Source: Psychrobacter sanguinis (GTDB lineage: Bacteria; Pseudomonadota; Gammaproteobacteria; Pseudomonadales; Moraxellaceae). From it: DNA of 64,000 nucleotides. The notes beneath the pieces are model-generated. The model was not told where the DNA came from. It saw only the letters and a list, made by a program, of their open reading frames with translations, and did no database searches. Location: positions 2,914,001 to 2,978,000 of the forward strand of contig NZ_CP085990.1 of assembly GCF_020736705.1 (NCBI RefSeq), read 5' to 3'. Within the stretch, counting starts at the first letter, position 1; each line of letters begins with the position of its first letter. Below, one piece after another: positions 17,316-28,740 of the stretch. Position numbers and translations under genes: made by a program.

Positions 17316-17651
17316 TTAGTTGGCTGGGCTATGCTCTTCAACCAAAGGCTTAAGCTCACCAGATTGGTACATTTCTAGGATAATATCAGATCCGCCCATT
17401 AGCTCACCATTGATCCAAAGCTGTGGGAAAGTTGGCCAGTTAGCAATCTTTGGTAAGGTGGCACGGATTTCTGGATTTTCTAAAATATTAACAAACGCGA
17501 ATGGACGACCAATTTGAGTCAACACTTCGATGGCTTTAGCTGAGAAGCCACATTGTGGGAACTGTGGAGTGCCTTTCATATAAAGAAGTACTGGGTTTTC
17601 TTTAATTTGGTTACGGATTAGGGTTTCGATATCTTGATTTTGATCTGTCAT
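17316..17651 (-). CDS. grxD: Monothiol glutaredoxin GrxD
   Basis: A 111-residue monothiol glutaredoxin that holds a [2Fe-2S] cluster with glutathione and delivers Fe-S clusters, often with a BolA partner. The family motif is seen in KGTPQFPQCGFSAKAIEVL (CGFS, with active Cys). WPTFPQLWINGELMGGSDI holds the cis-Pro and the GG motif that binds glutathione. Length equals that of E. coli GrxD (115). It has its own terminator, and ispF lies upstream on the same strand 127 bp away, so either a shared or separate promoter is possible. Confidence 0.95.
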   Translation of the reverse strand: MTDQNQDIETLIRNQIKENPVLLYMKGTPQFPQCGFSAKAIEVLTQIGRPFAFVNILENPEIRATLPKIANWPTFPQLWINGELMGGSDIILEMYQSGELKPLVEEHSPAN

Positions 17652-17777
17652 AATAAATCCTTAATGGGAAGACACGTTTAAAAACTTCAGTTAGAGAAGT
17701 AAGGGCTATCAAAGTTTGTATTAACAATTAATGGGGATGGTCACAAAAAATACAACGTTAATGGCTATTCAAATAAA

Positions 17778-18290
17778 TCAGTCGTTGGTTACAAGTACCA
17801 CAGCACTGGCCAAGATGCCTTCTTGACGACCGACAAAGCCAAGTTTCTCAGTCGTGGTCGCTTTAACACTGATGTTATCCACGTCAGTCTCAAGATCTGC
17901 TGCAATGTTGGTGCGCATCGCCAAATTATGTTTGGCTAGCTTTGGGCGTTCACAGGCCACAGTAATATCAGCATTAACCAGTTTATAGCCTTTTTGCTGA
18001 ATTAAGCCATACACATGACGCAGCAATACTCTTGAATCTAGACCTGCATTGGCATCGTCTGTGTCAGGAAAGTGCTGACCAATATCACCTAAGCCTAAGG
18101 TGCCCAGTAAGGCATCTGCTAGAGCGTGCAATACAACATCGCCGTCAGAGTGAGCCAATAAGCTATGGCTATGCTCAATCTGCACGCCCGCTAAAGTAAC
18201 AAATTGCGAGCTTCCGCTATCATGGCTATTACTCTCTGCTGATTTGTCATAAAAAGCATGTACGTCAATACCTTGTCCAATTCTTATCAT
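17778..18290 (-). CDS. ispF: 2-C-methyl-D-erythritol 2,4-cyclodiphosphate synthase
   Basis: A 170-residue enzyme of the non-mevalonate isoprenoid pathway that cyclises CDP-ME-2-phosphate with release of CMP. Zinc ligands are visible in GIDVHAF (Asp and His) and in HSDGDVVLHALADALLG (second His). HFPDTDDANAG forms the substrate loop, and KATTTEKLGFVGRQEGI is the C-terminal signature. A polar insert, KSAESNSHDSGSSQ, lengthens the loop after the first motif (E. coli 159 residues). It is divergent from mnmA with only 54 bp between starts. Confidence 0.96.
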   Translation of the reverse strand: MIRIGQGIDVHAFYDKSAESNSHDSGSSQFVTLAGVQIEHSHSLLAHSDGDVVLHALADALLGTLGLGDIGQHFPDTDDANAGLDSRVLLRHVYGLIQQKGYKLVNADITVACERPKLAKHNLAMRTNIAADLETDVDNISVKATTTEKLGFVGRQEGILASAVVLVTND

Positions 18291-18317
18291 TATCAGCCTA
18301 TCGGTGTTATAATTTAG

Positions 18318-19565
<1,248 letters not shown>

Positions 19566-19673
19566 AGTGACCTACATAGAGGGCATCATATAAAATATTT
19601 TACCGTCAGTAGTGTATTTAATACTACTTTCACCCCGTTATCTGACTTTCAACATTCTATGAATGAGATAACT

Positions 19674-19682
19674 TGGTATAAT
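19674..19682 (+). promoter_or_regulatory. Extended -10 promoter element upstream of purB
   Basis: TGGTATAAT at 19674-19682 matches the extended -10 consensus (TGnTATAAT). The -35 region is weak, as usual for such promoters. It lies about 147 bp before the purB start; a second TATACT occurs near 19707. No repressor site was identified. Confidence 0.5.
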
Positions 19683-19819
19683 CCTCTCAGTATTTGCAAA
19701 AATCTACTATACTTATAGGGAACTCTGGTTCCCTTAATTTTTTAAGTTTGATTTGGTTTATTCTTTTTAAACTTTAAACTGCGTTTTTATTACTCTTTTT
19801 TATTAACCCACTGAGTTGA

Positions 19820-21232
<1,413 letters not shown>

Positions 21233-21280
21233 TTGTCGTCAATCGACTTAACTGGCCATGTCATTTGCTCTGTAAATAAG

Positions 21281-21361
21281 CTAAGCTTTTAAATGGCTAG
21301 CCTTCTAAATGACTATGCTTTTAAATGACTAAGTTTTTCAAATAACTAGGCTTCTAAAAAA
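21281..21361. repeat. Degenerate 16-bp tandem repeat
   Basis: Five adjacent units of 16-17 bp (from 21281, 21297, 21313, 21329 and 21346) share the pattern CTAGGCTTCTAAATGA. They lie between purB and the next gene and contain no obvious terminator. Confidence 0.65.
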
Positions 21362-21373
21362 GTACCTCAAAGT

Positions 21374-22084
21374 ATGGCAACTCTTAAAGAGCAAGCAGAT
21401 CCTAATTTAGACTGCAAAGGTAATCATTACCTTGTCATACTTTGTTTGATAGTTGTTTTAGCAGTTATGGTATTGGTGAGCATTTTGCCACTAAGTTTTC
21501 CATTAAACTGGCATGACTATTTGTTGCATCAGTTAGGCACCCTAGTGTTCATGGCTATAGTCTGGGCATGTTATCGATATCTTGCCAGCACAACGTTTTC
21601 GTTTGTGCTGGCAAGTTTGTTTATAGTGATACATATTATAGGGGCGAGATACCTATACTCTTATGTTCCCTATGATGAATGGACCCAAAATCTTTTGGGC
21701 TTTCGTTTGAATGAGGTGTTTGGCTGGCAACGCAATATGTATGATAGGCTGGTTCATTTTTGTTATGGCCTGCTATTACTGCCTTTAATGAAAGACGTTT
21801 TTCATTATTTAATGCCAACCCTATCTTTAAAAGTCATATTATTACTGGTGCTGCAATTTAATTTAGCCACCAGTGCTTTATATGAATTATTTGAATGGAT
21901 ATTGGGGGTTACCTTATCGCCTGAATCTGCTGAAGCCTATAATGGTCAACAGGGCGATATTTGGGATGCTCAAAAAGACATTCTATTAGCATTTATTGGT
22001 GCATTAATTAGTGCCATTATTATTTATCTAAAGCCACAAAGCTCAAATAATAAAAAAGCCGTCTATTCAAACGGCCTTAAATAA
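21374..22084 (+). CDS. YjdF-like inner-membrane protein (DUF2238)
   Basis: A 236-residue polytopic membrane protein with 6-7 hydrophobic helices. The DUF2238 signature is visible: NMYDRLVHFCYGLLLLPLMK, LYELFEWILG, and the acidic loop AYNGQQGDIWDAQKD before the last helix. The family's function is unknown. Conserved His, Glu and Asp residues near the membrane face suggest a catalytic or metal role, as I infer only from the pattern. It is convergent with the small lipoprotein gene, whose terminator lies inside the last codons of this gene. Confidence 0.85.
   Translation: MATLKEQADPNLDCKGNHYLVILCLIVVLAVMVLVSILPLSFPLNWHDYLLHQLGTLVFMAIVWACYRYLASTTFSFVLASLFIVIHIIGARYLYSYVPYDEWTQNLLGFRLNEVFGWQRNMYDRLVHFCYGLLLLPLMKDVFHYLMPTLSLKVILLLVLQFNLATSALYELFEWILGVTLSPESAEAYNGQQGDIWDAQKDILLAFIGALISAIIIYLKPQSSNNKKAVYSNGLK
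22052..22076 (-). terminator. Terminator of the small lipoprotein gene, inside the 3' end of the YjdF-like gene
   Basis: On the minus strand GGCCGT and ACGGCT pair around TTGAATAG and are followed by six T residues. On the plus strand the same bases code for the last residues of the convergent membrane protein. Confidence 0.65.
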
Positions 22085-22140
22085 AGATAACTGAAGCATG
22101 AAACTCTGTATTACAGTAGATTAGGTATTACAGTTGATGG

Positions 22141-22323
22141 TTAATCTTTTTTATCATCATCTTTGCCACCAGGTATAATGGCTTTACCAACGGCTACTGT
22201 TCCTTTCACTACCCCTTTGGTAGTTTTATAAGCTACTTTAACCGGTACAGTGACCAGTTTATGGACACACCCTTGAATCATAATGCTGCTAATAATAATG
22301 GTTAATAGCGTTAATTTTTTCAT
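22141..22323 (-). CDS. Small lipoprotein
   Basis: A 60-residue lipoprotein precursor. The signal peptide MKKLTLLTIIISSIMIQGC ends in the lipobox IQGC (Cys19). The mature part, VHKLVTVPVKVAYKTTKGVV, continues with a Gly/Ala-rich hydrophobic stretch (KGTVAVGKAIIPGG) and a charged end DDDKKD. It resembles a short lipoprotein family I recall from Acinetobacter and relatives (NF038104-type); function unknown. The start has AAGGTT upstream. Monocistronic, with a terminator overlapping the neighbouring gene. Confidence 0.8.
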   Translation of the reverse strand: MKKLTLLTIIISSIMIQGCVHKLVTVPVKVAYKTTKGVVKGTVAVGKAIIPGGKDDDKKD

Positions 22324-22512
22324 AACCTTCCTAAGAATTCTATAGATTCATTTCAGCGACAATCATAAAGCATTAAAATACAATACTAAAGGCAGATTTT
22401 ATATTTTTTATTTGACTGAATCTTACGGATTCAAAAACTAACGCTTAAACTAACTCATTAGTTACCTCATTAGCCTTTGCATAATATTTACTTAACAACC
22501 TCTGGATAATTT

Positions 22513-23679
22513 ATGACCTCTATTAATTTTTGTTTACCGGATAACCTTACCCCTGAACAATTTCTAGCTGAATATTGGCAAAAAAAGCCACTGCTTATTA
22601 AGCAGGGTTTACCTCAACTAAAAGACATGTTTGAACCGGATGACATCTTGGGACTTAGTCTTGATGAAGCCGCTACCTCTCGCCTAATCACCCAAAATAA
22701 CACCAATAATGGCGATCAATGGCAGCTGCAACAAAGCCCCTTGTCTGAGGAGATGTTTGATAATTTACCGGAACAATGGACGGTATTGGTTCAAAATTTA
22801 GAGCAATGGTCGCCAGAGCTTGGCCAACTGTGGAATGCGTTTAATTTTATACCGCAGTGGCAACGAGATGACATTATGGTGTCCTATGCCCCAAAAGGTG
22901 GCTCTGTGGGCAAGCATTATGACGAGTATGATGTGTTTTTGGCCCAAGGATTTGGCCATAGACGATGGCAATTGGGTAAATTCTGCAATGAAAGCACTGA
23001 ATTTATCGAAAATCAGCCCATTCGTATCTTCGATGATATGGGTGAGATTATTTTTGATGAAATTTTAGAGCCCGGTGACGTGCTTTATGTTCCCCCTAAA
23101 CTATCGCATTATGGCGTGGCTCAAGATGACTGTCTGACATTCTCGTTTGGCTTTAGACGTCCTAATCTAATGCAGGTGTTAGACAGTTTGGTCGATGCAG
23201 CAACGGGCGAACCGTCACTATTTGTACCTATGTTATTAGATCAACCGTTACAAACTGCTGGCAAGCTTGACCGTGATAGTATTACTCAGATTAAAGACCA
23301 ATTACTTGAGCTACTGAAGTCTGAACAAGGTGATGAGCTTATCACTCAAGCCGTGAGTGAAGTAGTGAGTAAACGTCAGTACGAACTTTTGGTACCAGAA
23401 GATGCCATCGATGAAGAAGACTTACAACAAGCATTAGAACAAGGGGCTGTAATACGTACCGATTATAGTAGCCGTATAATCTATACTGTACTTAATGATG
23501 AGATAACTATATTTGCTAACGGTCAATTGCTTGATGACATTAATGATTCTGAAGCGTCTCTTTTAAAGCGTTTGGCTGATGCAGAATCGTTAACGCTTGA
23601 AGATTTAACGCAGGCCAATGTTGCCACTGTAACCGTTCTGAGTTGGCTTGAAAATAGCTGGGTATGGTTAGACTTCTAA
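22513..23679 (+). CDS. roxA: Ribosomal protein uL16 arginine hydroxylase RoxA (cupin/JmjC oxygenase)
   Basis: A 388-residue Fe(II)/2-oxoglutarate oxygenase of the YcfD/RoxA (ROX) family that hydroxylates an arginine of ribosomal protein uL16. The N-terminal PEQFLAEYWQKKPLLIK is a typical opening. The iron ligands appear as His135-x-Asp137 in SVGKHYDEYDVFL and His199 in YVPPKLSHYGV. The C-terminal winged-helix region ends with VLSWLENSWVWLDF. E. coli YcfD has 373 residues. No operon partner; it is divergent from the small lipoprotein gene. Confidence 0.92.
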   Translation: MTSINFCLPDNLTPEQFLAEYWQKKPLLIKQGLPQLKDMFEPDDILGLSLDEAATSRLITQNNTNNGDQWQLQQSPLSEEMFDNLPEQWTVLVQNLEQWSPELGQLWNAFNFIPQWQRDDIMVSYAPKGGSVGKHYDEYDVFLAQGFGHRRWQLGKFCNESTEFIENQPIRIFDDMGEIIFDEILEPGDVLYVPPKLSHYGVAQDDCLTFSFGFRRPNLMQVLDSLVDAATGEPSLFVPMLLDQPLQTAGKLDRDSITQIKDQLLELLKSEQGDELITQAVSEVVSKRQYELLVPEDAIDEEDLQQALEQGAVIRTDYSSRIIYTVLNDEITIFANGQLLDDINDSEASLLKRLADAESLTLEDLTQANVATVTVLSWLENSWVWLDF

Positions 23680-23947
23680 TGATATGATGGGTTTTTCTGC
23701 TAGGACTAGATGTAGAAATTGCCAGTGAAATGACTATGGGCTTATCGACTTTTATGGTTAGTAATTGCGATTGCTTACAGCGATGACACAGTGGCTTGAA
23801 TATCAGTAATGATTTAACGGCATCTCATTATTAGTTTACATACGTAAACACAAAATGTTGGATTTACTTTTATAATGAAGATGAAAGCTTAGAGAATTTA
23901 TTCCACTCTACCCGCTCATTTACTGATAACAATAAAGGATGATCACT

Positions 23948-24106
23948 ATGTCAAACCCTACAGATAAAACTACGAAAATGGCACGCACTGATATCAATCA
24001 AGATCATTTAGAGAAAAAAGATCAGCAGCGTACTGATGATTCAGCTCTAGACATGATGCAAGGTATGCACGATCATGAAGAGCATGATACTCCAGAAGAA
24101 AAATAA
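23948..24106 (+). CDS. Small acidic hydrophilic protein
   Basis: A 52-residue protein with no signal peptide or membrane segment. It is rich in Asp, Glu, His and Gln (LEKKDQQRTDDSALDMMQGM, then HDHEEHDTPEEK), probably disordered. The His/Asp/Glu tail might bind metal; this is speculation. AAAGGATGATC before ATG 23948 is a good ribosome site, and a strong terminator follows at 24200, which supports a real gene. I recognise no family. Confidence 0.6.
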   Translation: MSNPTDKTTKMARTDINQDHLEKKDQQRTDDSALDMMQGMHDHEEHDTPEEK

Positions 24107-24199
24107 TCTCTTATGATTAACTGCTTTTACTATTAGTTAGTTCCTTATTTCATAAGAGAGATTATTTCTAGTATAAAACACGACCTGTTTATAACCCAT

Positions 24200-24231
24200 A
24201 AAAAAGACGCTTAAATTAAGCGTCTTTTTTT
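24200..24231 (+). terminator. Terminator after the small acidic protein gene
   Basis: A 14-bp stem (AAAAAGACGCTTA with TAAGCGTCTTTTT) around AAT, with a T run. It can act in both directions. Confidence 0.85.
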
Positions 24232-24294
24232 ATTTAAGCGGATAATTGGTTAAACTGTCACCGTTCATCTTACCTATAACTATAGTGAAAGAAC

Positions 24295-24843
24295 TTATAA
24301 ACTGTTACAAAGCCAAAGAAAATAAAAGAACAAAGTATCGATACACTGCAGACGCCAGTCTTTACGTTTACGCTTGATCCAAGCCCAGGCTTTTTCGATG
24401 GGATTTAAATCTGGGCTATAAGGTGGTAGCCATAAAATACAGTGTCCTGCATCATTAATAAGCTCTTGAATATCAAGTCTTTTATGAAAGGTGGCGTTGT
24501 CCATAACAACAACGCTGTTCTTAGGGAGGTTTGGCAGTAGCAATTGTGTCACCCAGCTATAGAAGACGTCGGCATTGACATTACAATCATAAAGGCCAAT
24601 AGCGAATAGTTGATTATTGTGAATAGCACCGATAGCATTGGTTTGATTCTTTAGTTGCCAGTTATAACTGCCAAAGCACGGTTTGCCTTTATAGGAATAG
24701 CCGTGTGGTCGGTTCTCATGAGACTTAAAACCACTTTCGTCTAAATAAATAATAGCTCTATCGCTTTCTTTAAACTCAGACAGTTGTTCAAGAAACAGAC
24801 GCCTTAGATCGTCATCTGCTTTAGGGTGATTTAGTGTCTTTTT
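24295..24843 (-). CDS. IS630 copy 1 transposase, second frame (OrfB)
   Basis: Catalytic DDE part of the transposase. The three acidic residues are in IIYLDESGF, VVVMDNATFH and YSPDLNPIEKAWAW. The frame is open from the A8 run (24846-24839) but has no usable start codon there; the first ATG is at 24552, after the first catalytic Asp. It therefore depends on joining to OrfA by a +1 (or -2) shift at AAAAAAAA. The ending LFFYFLWLCNSL matches copy 2. Confidence 0.82.
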   Translation of the reverse strand, partial: KKTLNHPKADDDLRRLFLEQLSEFKESDRAIIYLDESGFKSHENRPHGYSYKGKPCFGSYNWQLKNQTNAIGAIHNNQLFAIGLYDCNVNADVFYSWVTQLLLPNLPKNSVVVMDNATFHKRLDIQELINDAGHCILWLPPYSPDLNPIEKAWAWIKRKRKDWRLQCIDTLFFYFLWLCNSL

Positions 24844-25132
24844 TTTGAGTAATGCCGAGACGCTTGAGAGCTTTTCCTATGCCTCTGTCGCTACAGTTAA
24901 ATCGCCTTGCTCGTTCATAATGATAGTCATCAGGATAGGCTTTGACATCTGCTATAAGGGCATCGTTGTCTATCTTACTGGGGATTCGTTTGCATTGTTT
25001 GCGCTCAAGCCGTTTCTTCCAGTTTTGTATACTGGTTGGGCTAATTTGATACTCTTCGGCTAACTCTCGAAAGCTGTAGCCTTCGTCAAGTTTGCTAAGA
25101 ATCATTTGTCGGTAGTCTTTTGAATATGCCAT
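24821..25132 (-). CDS. IS630 copy 1 transposase, first frame (OrfA)
   Basis: A 103-residue DNA-binding part with a helix-turn-helix (EGYSFRELAEEYQISPTSIQ) and a second one near RARRFNCSDRGIGKALKRLG. The frame ends just past the A8 run, with QKKDTKSP. Together with OrfB it makes a full-length IS630 transposase only after frame shifting. Confidence 0.88.
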   Translation of the reverse strand: MAYSKDYRQMILSKLDEGYSFRELAEEYQISPTSIQNWKKRLERKQCKRIPSKIDNDALIADVKAYPDDYHYERARRFNCSDRGIGKALKRLGITQKKDTKSP

Positions 25133-25175
25133 AAGTTTTAGTGTACCACTTTATTCGTTCTTTGACTATATAAGT

Positions 25176-25985
25176 CTATTCTTCTTCACCTAAATGTAAC
25201 AGCTGCTCGCTGATACCCACAGTATTAAATCCCGCATCTACGAATAAGATTTCCCCAGTGATACCAGAAGCCCACGGAGACAATAAAAATAAAGCAGCAT
25301 TGCCCACTTCCATTTGATCAACATTACGCTGTAGGGGCGCAATCTTGGCATTAACGTCGAGCATTCTACGAAATGACTTAATGCCACTGGCTGCTAATGT
25401 GCGAATTGGGCCTGCCGAGATGGCATTGACTCTGATACCTTCACCCCCTAAAGAGGATGCCAAATAACGTACGCTGGCTTCTAGACTCGCCTTTGCCATG
25501 CCCATAACGTTATAGTTCGGAATAACGGCAGTGCTGCCTTGATAGGTTAGGGTTAATAAAGACCCTTGGCGTTTTGCCAGTAATTCACGTGAAGCGCGTG
25601 CCAAAGCGACGAAACTATAGGCCGAAATATCATGCGCGATGGCACTGCCTTCTCTACTCGTGACCTCGGTAAAGTCGCCGCTGAGCTCTTCGGCAGGCGC
25701 AAAGCCAATGGCATGCACCACCCCATCAATGCCATCTTCCCAGTGTTCAGCAACGGCAGCAAAGCAAGCTTCAATTTCTGCGTCAGAAGCAACATCACAT
25801 GGCAATACTAAGTCTGCAGAAAACTGTTCAGCAGCCATATCTACCCGTTTTTTCATCTTTTCGTTAGGATACGTTAAAATCAATGAGGCCCCTTCCCTGT
25901 GCAGTGCTTCTGCAATGGCCCAAGCGATAGACAGCTTACTAGCAATGCCTGTCACTACAAATCTTTTACCTTGTAATAATTTCAC
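25176..25985 (-). CDS. fabI: Enoyl-[acyl-carrier-protein] reductase (NADH)
   Basis: A 269-residue short-chain reductase that carries out the last step of each fatty-acid elongation cycle in the cytoplasm. The N-terminal [20 protein letters not shown] is the FabI nucleotide loop. [15 protein letters not shown] follows, and the catalytic Tyr-x6-Lys is in [33 protein letters not shown] and [15 protein letters not shown] complete the pattern. It is the target of triclosan-type inhibitors in other bacteria. IS630 copy 1 is inserted just after its stop codon and may affect its 3' end. Confidence 0.96.
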   Translation of the reverse strand: MKLLQGKRFVVTGIASKLSIAWAIAEALHREGASLILTYPNEKMKKRVDMAAEQFSADLVLPCDVASDAEIEACFAAVAEHWEDGIDGVVHAIGFAPAEELSGDFTEVTSREGSAIAHDISAYSFVALARASRELLAKRQGSLLTLTYQGSTAVIPNYNVMGMAKASLEASVRYLASSLGGEGIRVNAISAGPIRTLAASGIKSFRRMLDVNAKIAPLQRNVDQMEVGNAALFLLSPWASGITGEILFVDAGFNTVGISEQLLHLGEEE

Positions 25986-26219
25986 AAACTACTCCCTTAC
26001 TTTAATTTTTAATCCTCAAAACTAAAACATTTTTGAGGGGTGCCGTATTTTAACTCAATACTGGAAATAAACTAGTAAGCCAAAAACCAAATGTTATGCT
26101 CAATTATGAGGTTTTTTAACGCTTAACTGAAAAATACTCAGCAATTTTTTGACAAAGACCTTTACAATTTATTTGTAGCCGTTAAGCTATAGCATTCTTC
26201 TAATTTGCTACTTATAACT

Positions 26220-26825
26220 ATGTGTGATTCTAATTCAAACGCTTCAAATTCAAATCTAGATCCTAGACTACCCAGTCCTGATTTATATGCCAATCTTATC
26301 GCTTCTACCGGTGAAGATTTAAGTCGACCTGGTTTACTTGATACGCCTACCCGTGCCGCTAAAGCATTTGGTTATTTAACTCAAGGCTACCATCAGACGC
26401 TCGAAGAAGTAACCAACAATGCGGTGTTCCCAACGGATAACCCTGAATTGGTGCTTATCCATAATATTGAGTTTTACTCATTATGTGAGCACCATCTTCT
26501 GCCATTTCATGGGGTAGCTCATGTGGGCTACCTACCTGATGGTAAAGTGATAGGTTTATCAAAAGTGGCCCGTATTATCGATATGTACGCGCGTCGTTTA
26601 CAAATCCAAGAAAACTTAAGTCACCAAGTTGCTAGTGCCATTATGGAAGTGACAGGTTGCCGTGGTGTGGCTGTAGTGATGGATGCCTCGCATATGTGTA
26701 TGATGATGCGTGGGGTCAACAAACAGCTTTCTAGCACTCGTACAACTGCTATGTTAGGGGACTTCAAAACAGACATGCAAGCCCGTAATGAGTTCTTAGC
26801 TGCCGTTCCTGCTTCTAAAATTTAA
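26220..26825 (+). CDS. folE: GTP cyclohydrolase I, FolE1
   Basis: A 201-residue enzyme that converts GTP to 7,8-dihydroneopterin triphosphate, the first step of folate synthesis. The zinc ligands are in [17 protein letters not shown] (Cys and His) and HMCMMMRGV (Cys). [20 protein letters not shown] is the substrate-binding signature. The start is ATG 26220; a TTG at 26205 would add five residues. Divergent from fabI with 234 bp between. The zinc-dependent form (FolE1) is clear. Confidence 0.96.
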   Translation: MCDSNSNASNSNLDPRLPSPDLYANLIASTGEDLSRPGLLDTPTRAAKAFGYLTQGYHQTLEEVTNNAVFPTDNPELVLIHNIEFYSLCEHHLLPFHGVAHVGYLPDGKVIGLSKVARIIDMYARRLQIQENLSHQVASAIMEVTGCRGVAVVMDASHMCMMMRGVNKQLSSTRTTAMLGDFKTDMQARNEFLAAVPASKI

Positions 26826-26889
26826 AACGGCTATAAAGGCCGATAGTTTATTAGATATTGGTCTATTGTTTAGAAATAACCTTATCAGT

Positions 26890-28530
26890 CTAGATAAACT
26901 GAGCAAAATCCTTACTCCGCACACTCGTTTCAATTAACAATTTTGAATACGGGTGCTGCGGCGCTCTAAATAAATCCTCAGTCGCCGCATATTCCACACA
27001 CTCGCCCGCCTTAATGACCATAATGTTCTGGCATAGTGCCTGCACCACGTTTAAATCATGACTAATAAAAATATAACTTATGCCATACTGCTGCTGAATA
27101 TCGCGCAGTAATTGCACTACGGCCACTTGATTACTGCTGTCTAATGCTGAGGTCGGCTCATCCAGGATAATGACTTTAGGGCGCATAATTAAAGCTCTTG
27201 CCAGTGCCACTCTTTGGCGCTGACCTCCAGACAATTCATGCGGATAGCGGTAGGCAAAACTCTCTGGCAAATGAACTGTCTTTAGAGCCTCCAAAACCGC
27301 CTTTTGTCGTTTAGGCTTTGACTCCCCTCTAATCAACAACCCCTCTTCGATAATCTGCATGATGCTAAATCGAGGGTTAATGCTAGCGAATGGATCTTGA
27401 AATACCATTTGGATGTTTGATCGAAATTGGCGAAGATTTTTATTGCTTAGGCTATTTATATCAACACCATCAACAATAATCTCCCCTTTTATTTCAGCTT
27501 GATTACTCAACAAGCGGCTCAAAGCTAAGGCAATGGTGGTTTTTCCAGATCCCGATTCGCCCACAATGCCCAATGAAGTGCCTTTTTGTAAGCTGAAACT
27601 TAAGGCCTTTACGGCTGTCATCCATTCGCTTACCCCGCCTAAGAGAGATTTCTTTTGAGGAAAAGCAATATTTAGCTGATTGACTGTAATGACAGGTGAG
27701 GTACTGATATCGTTATTAACTTTTAGAGGATCGCCAAAATCTTGGCTTATTAATGATTGAGTATAAGTGCTTTTAGGGTTGGTAAATATAGCGTTACTTG
27801 CCCCAGCTTCGACAACCTGTCCTTGCTGCATCACGATAATATTATTGCTATAACGGCGAACCAAGTTTAAGTCATGGCTAATCAGCAGCATTGCCATACC
27901 ATGCTGCTGTTTTAGCCTATTCAGCAGCTCTAATATCTCATGTTGCAAGCTAACATCTAAAGCAGTGGTAGGCTCATCAGCAATTAGTACATCTGGATTT
28001 TGAGCCAATGCCATGGCAATCATGACCCGCTGCCGCTGTCCCCCTGATAGCTCGTGAGGATATCGATTTAGCTTGGTATCAGGCGCTTTGATATTAACGT
28101 CATTTAACAGTTGAATGATTTTTTGTTTAATTTGTGATTTTGGGGTGCCTGCCAGACGCAAACTCTCGGCTATCTGCTTCCCCACTGTATGTAGCGGATT
28201 CAAAGCAGTCATCGGCTCTTGAAACACGATGGCTATTTTAGCCCCTCTTATCTGTTTTAGCTGCTTGTCAAATTTGGCGGTGTTATTGCGACTGTCAAAA
28301 TCTTGACCGATAGGCAGTACGCCTACCCCTCGCAATTCGACTTTACCTTGAACGCTTAGACTATCAGGCAACAATCCTAACAATGCTAGACTGGAAATAG
28401 ATTTGCCAGATCCGGACTCACCCACTATGGCCAGCGTTTCACCTTGATACAGTTGATACGAAAGGTTATGCACCAAAGTCTGCTGTTTGTTGGCAATGTT
28501 AAGATTAGAGACAGTCAATACAGGTTCCAT
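26890..28530 (-). CDS. ABC transporter, two fused ATPase domains (YejF/dipeptide type)
   Basis: A 546-residue cytoplasmic ATPase with two nucleotide-binding domains. The first has GESGSGKS, LSGGQRQRVMIAMALAQ and VLIADEPTTALD; the second GESGSGKT, LSGGQRQRVALARALIM and VIILDEPTSALD. Both end with the oligopeptide-importer helix (HPYSKLLIE in the second). Length and layout match E. coli YejF, the ATPase of an oligopeptide/microcin C importer. No permease or binding protein is within the visible neighbourhood, so partners must lie elsewhere. ATG 28530 is preferred because AGGAAATT precedes it; ATG 28614 would add 28 polar residues. Confidence 0.88.
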   Translation of the reverse strand: MEPVLTVSNLNIANKQQTLVHNLSYQLYQGETLAIVGESGSGKSISSLALLGLLPDSLSVQGKVELRGVGVLPIGQDFDSRNNTAKFDKQLKQIRGAKIAIVFQEPMTALNPLHTVGKQIAESLRLAGTPKSQIKQKIIQLLNDVNIKAPDTKLNRYPHELSGGQRQRVMIAMALAQNPDVLIADEPTTALDVSLQHEILELLNRLKQQHGMAMLLISHDLNLVRRYSNNIIVMQQGQVVEAGASNAIFTNPKSTYTQSLISQDFGDPLKVNNDISTSPVITVNQLNIAFPQKKSLLGGVSEWMTAVKALSFSLQKGTSLGIVGESGSGKTTIALALSRLLSNQAEIKGEIIVDGVDINSLSNKNLRQFRSNIQMVFQDPFASINPRFSIMQIIEEGLLIRGESKPKRQKAVLEALKTVHLPESFAYRYPHELSGGQRQRVALARALIMRPKVIILDEPTSALDSSNQVAVVQLLRDIQQQYGISYIFISHDLNVVQALCQNIMVIKAGECVEYAATEDLFRAPQHPYSKLLIETSVRSKDFAQFI

Positions 28531-28740
28531 AATTTCCTGCTGCTTCAATTTTTGGACGGCAGAGTCTGATAAACGGTGTCCCACTGAATTGCTTTTATTA
28601 TGACTGTTCAGCATAAAGTCTGTCTCAAAAATAGTCTTAACCGTAATTTACCTCAAATTGGCTTTATTTAATACCCGTAACAACCTAACTTATTTCAATC
28701 ACGGCTTTGGTACCTGCCCAAACCATTGTCTTACTATGGG

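Larger units (their letters stand above)
24283..25168 (-). mobile_element. IS630-family insertion sequence, copy 1
   Basis: An 886-bp element flanked by TA dinucleotides (24281-24282 and 25169-25170), the IS630/mariner target. The imperfect terminal repeats begin TAGTGAAAGAAC at the left and TAGTCAAAGAAC at the right, with matches extending to about 28 bp (ATAAA-TG-TACA). It lies 5 bp beyond the fabI stop codon (gap 25171-25175) and breaks no gene. Proteins and ends are clearly diverged from copy 2 at 52484-53368, so these are two related elements, not a recent duplication. Confidence 0.88.

Noticed and set aside
26026..26219. Riboswitch or attenuator upstream of folE
   Set aside because: No matching conserved core or stem-loop set could be found in this AT-rich leader.
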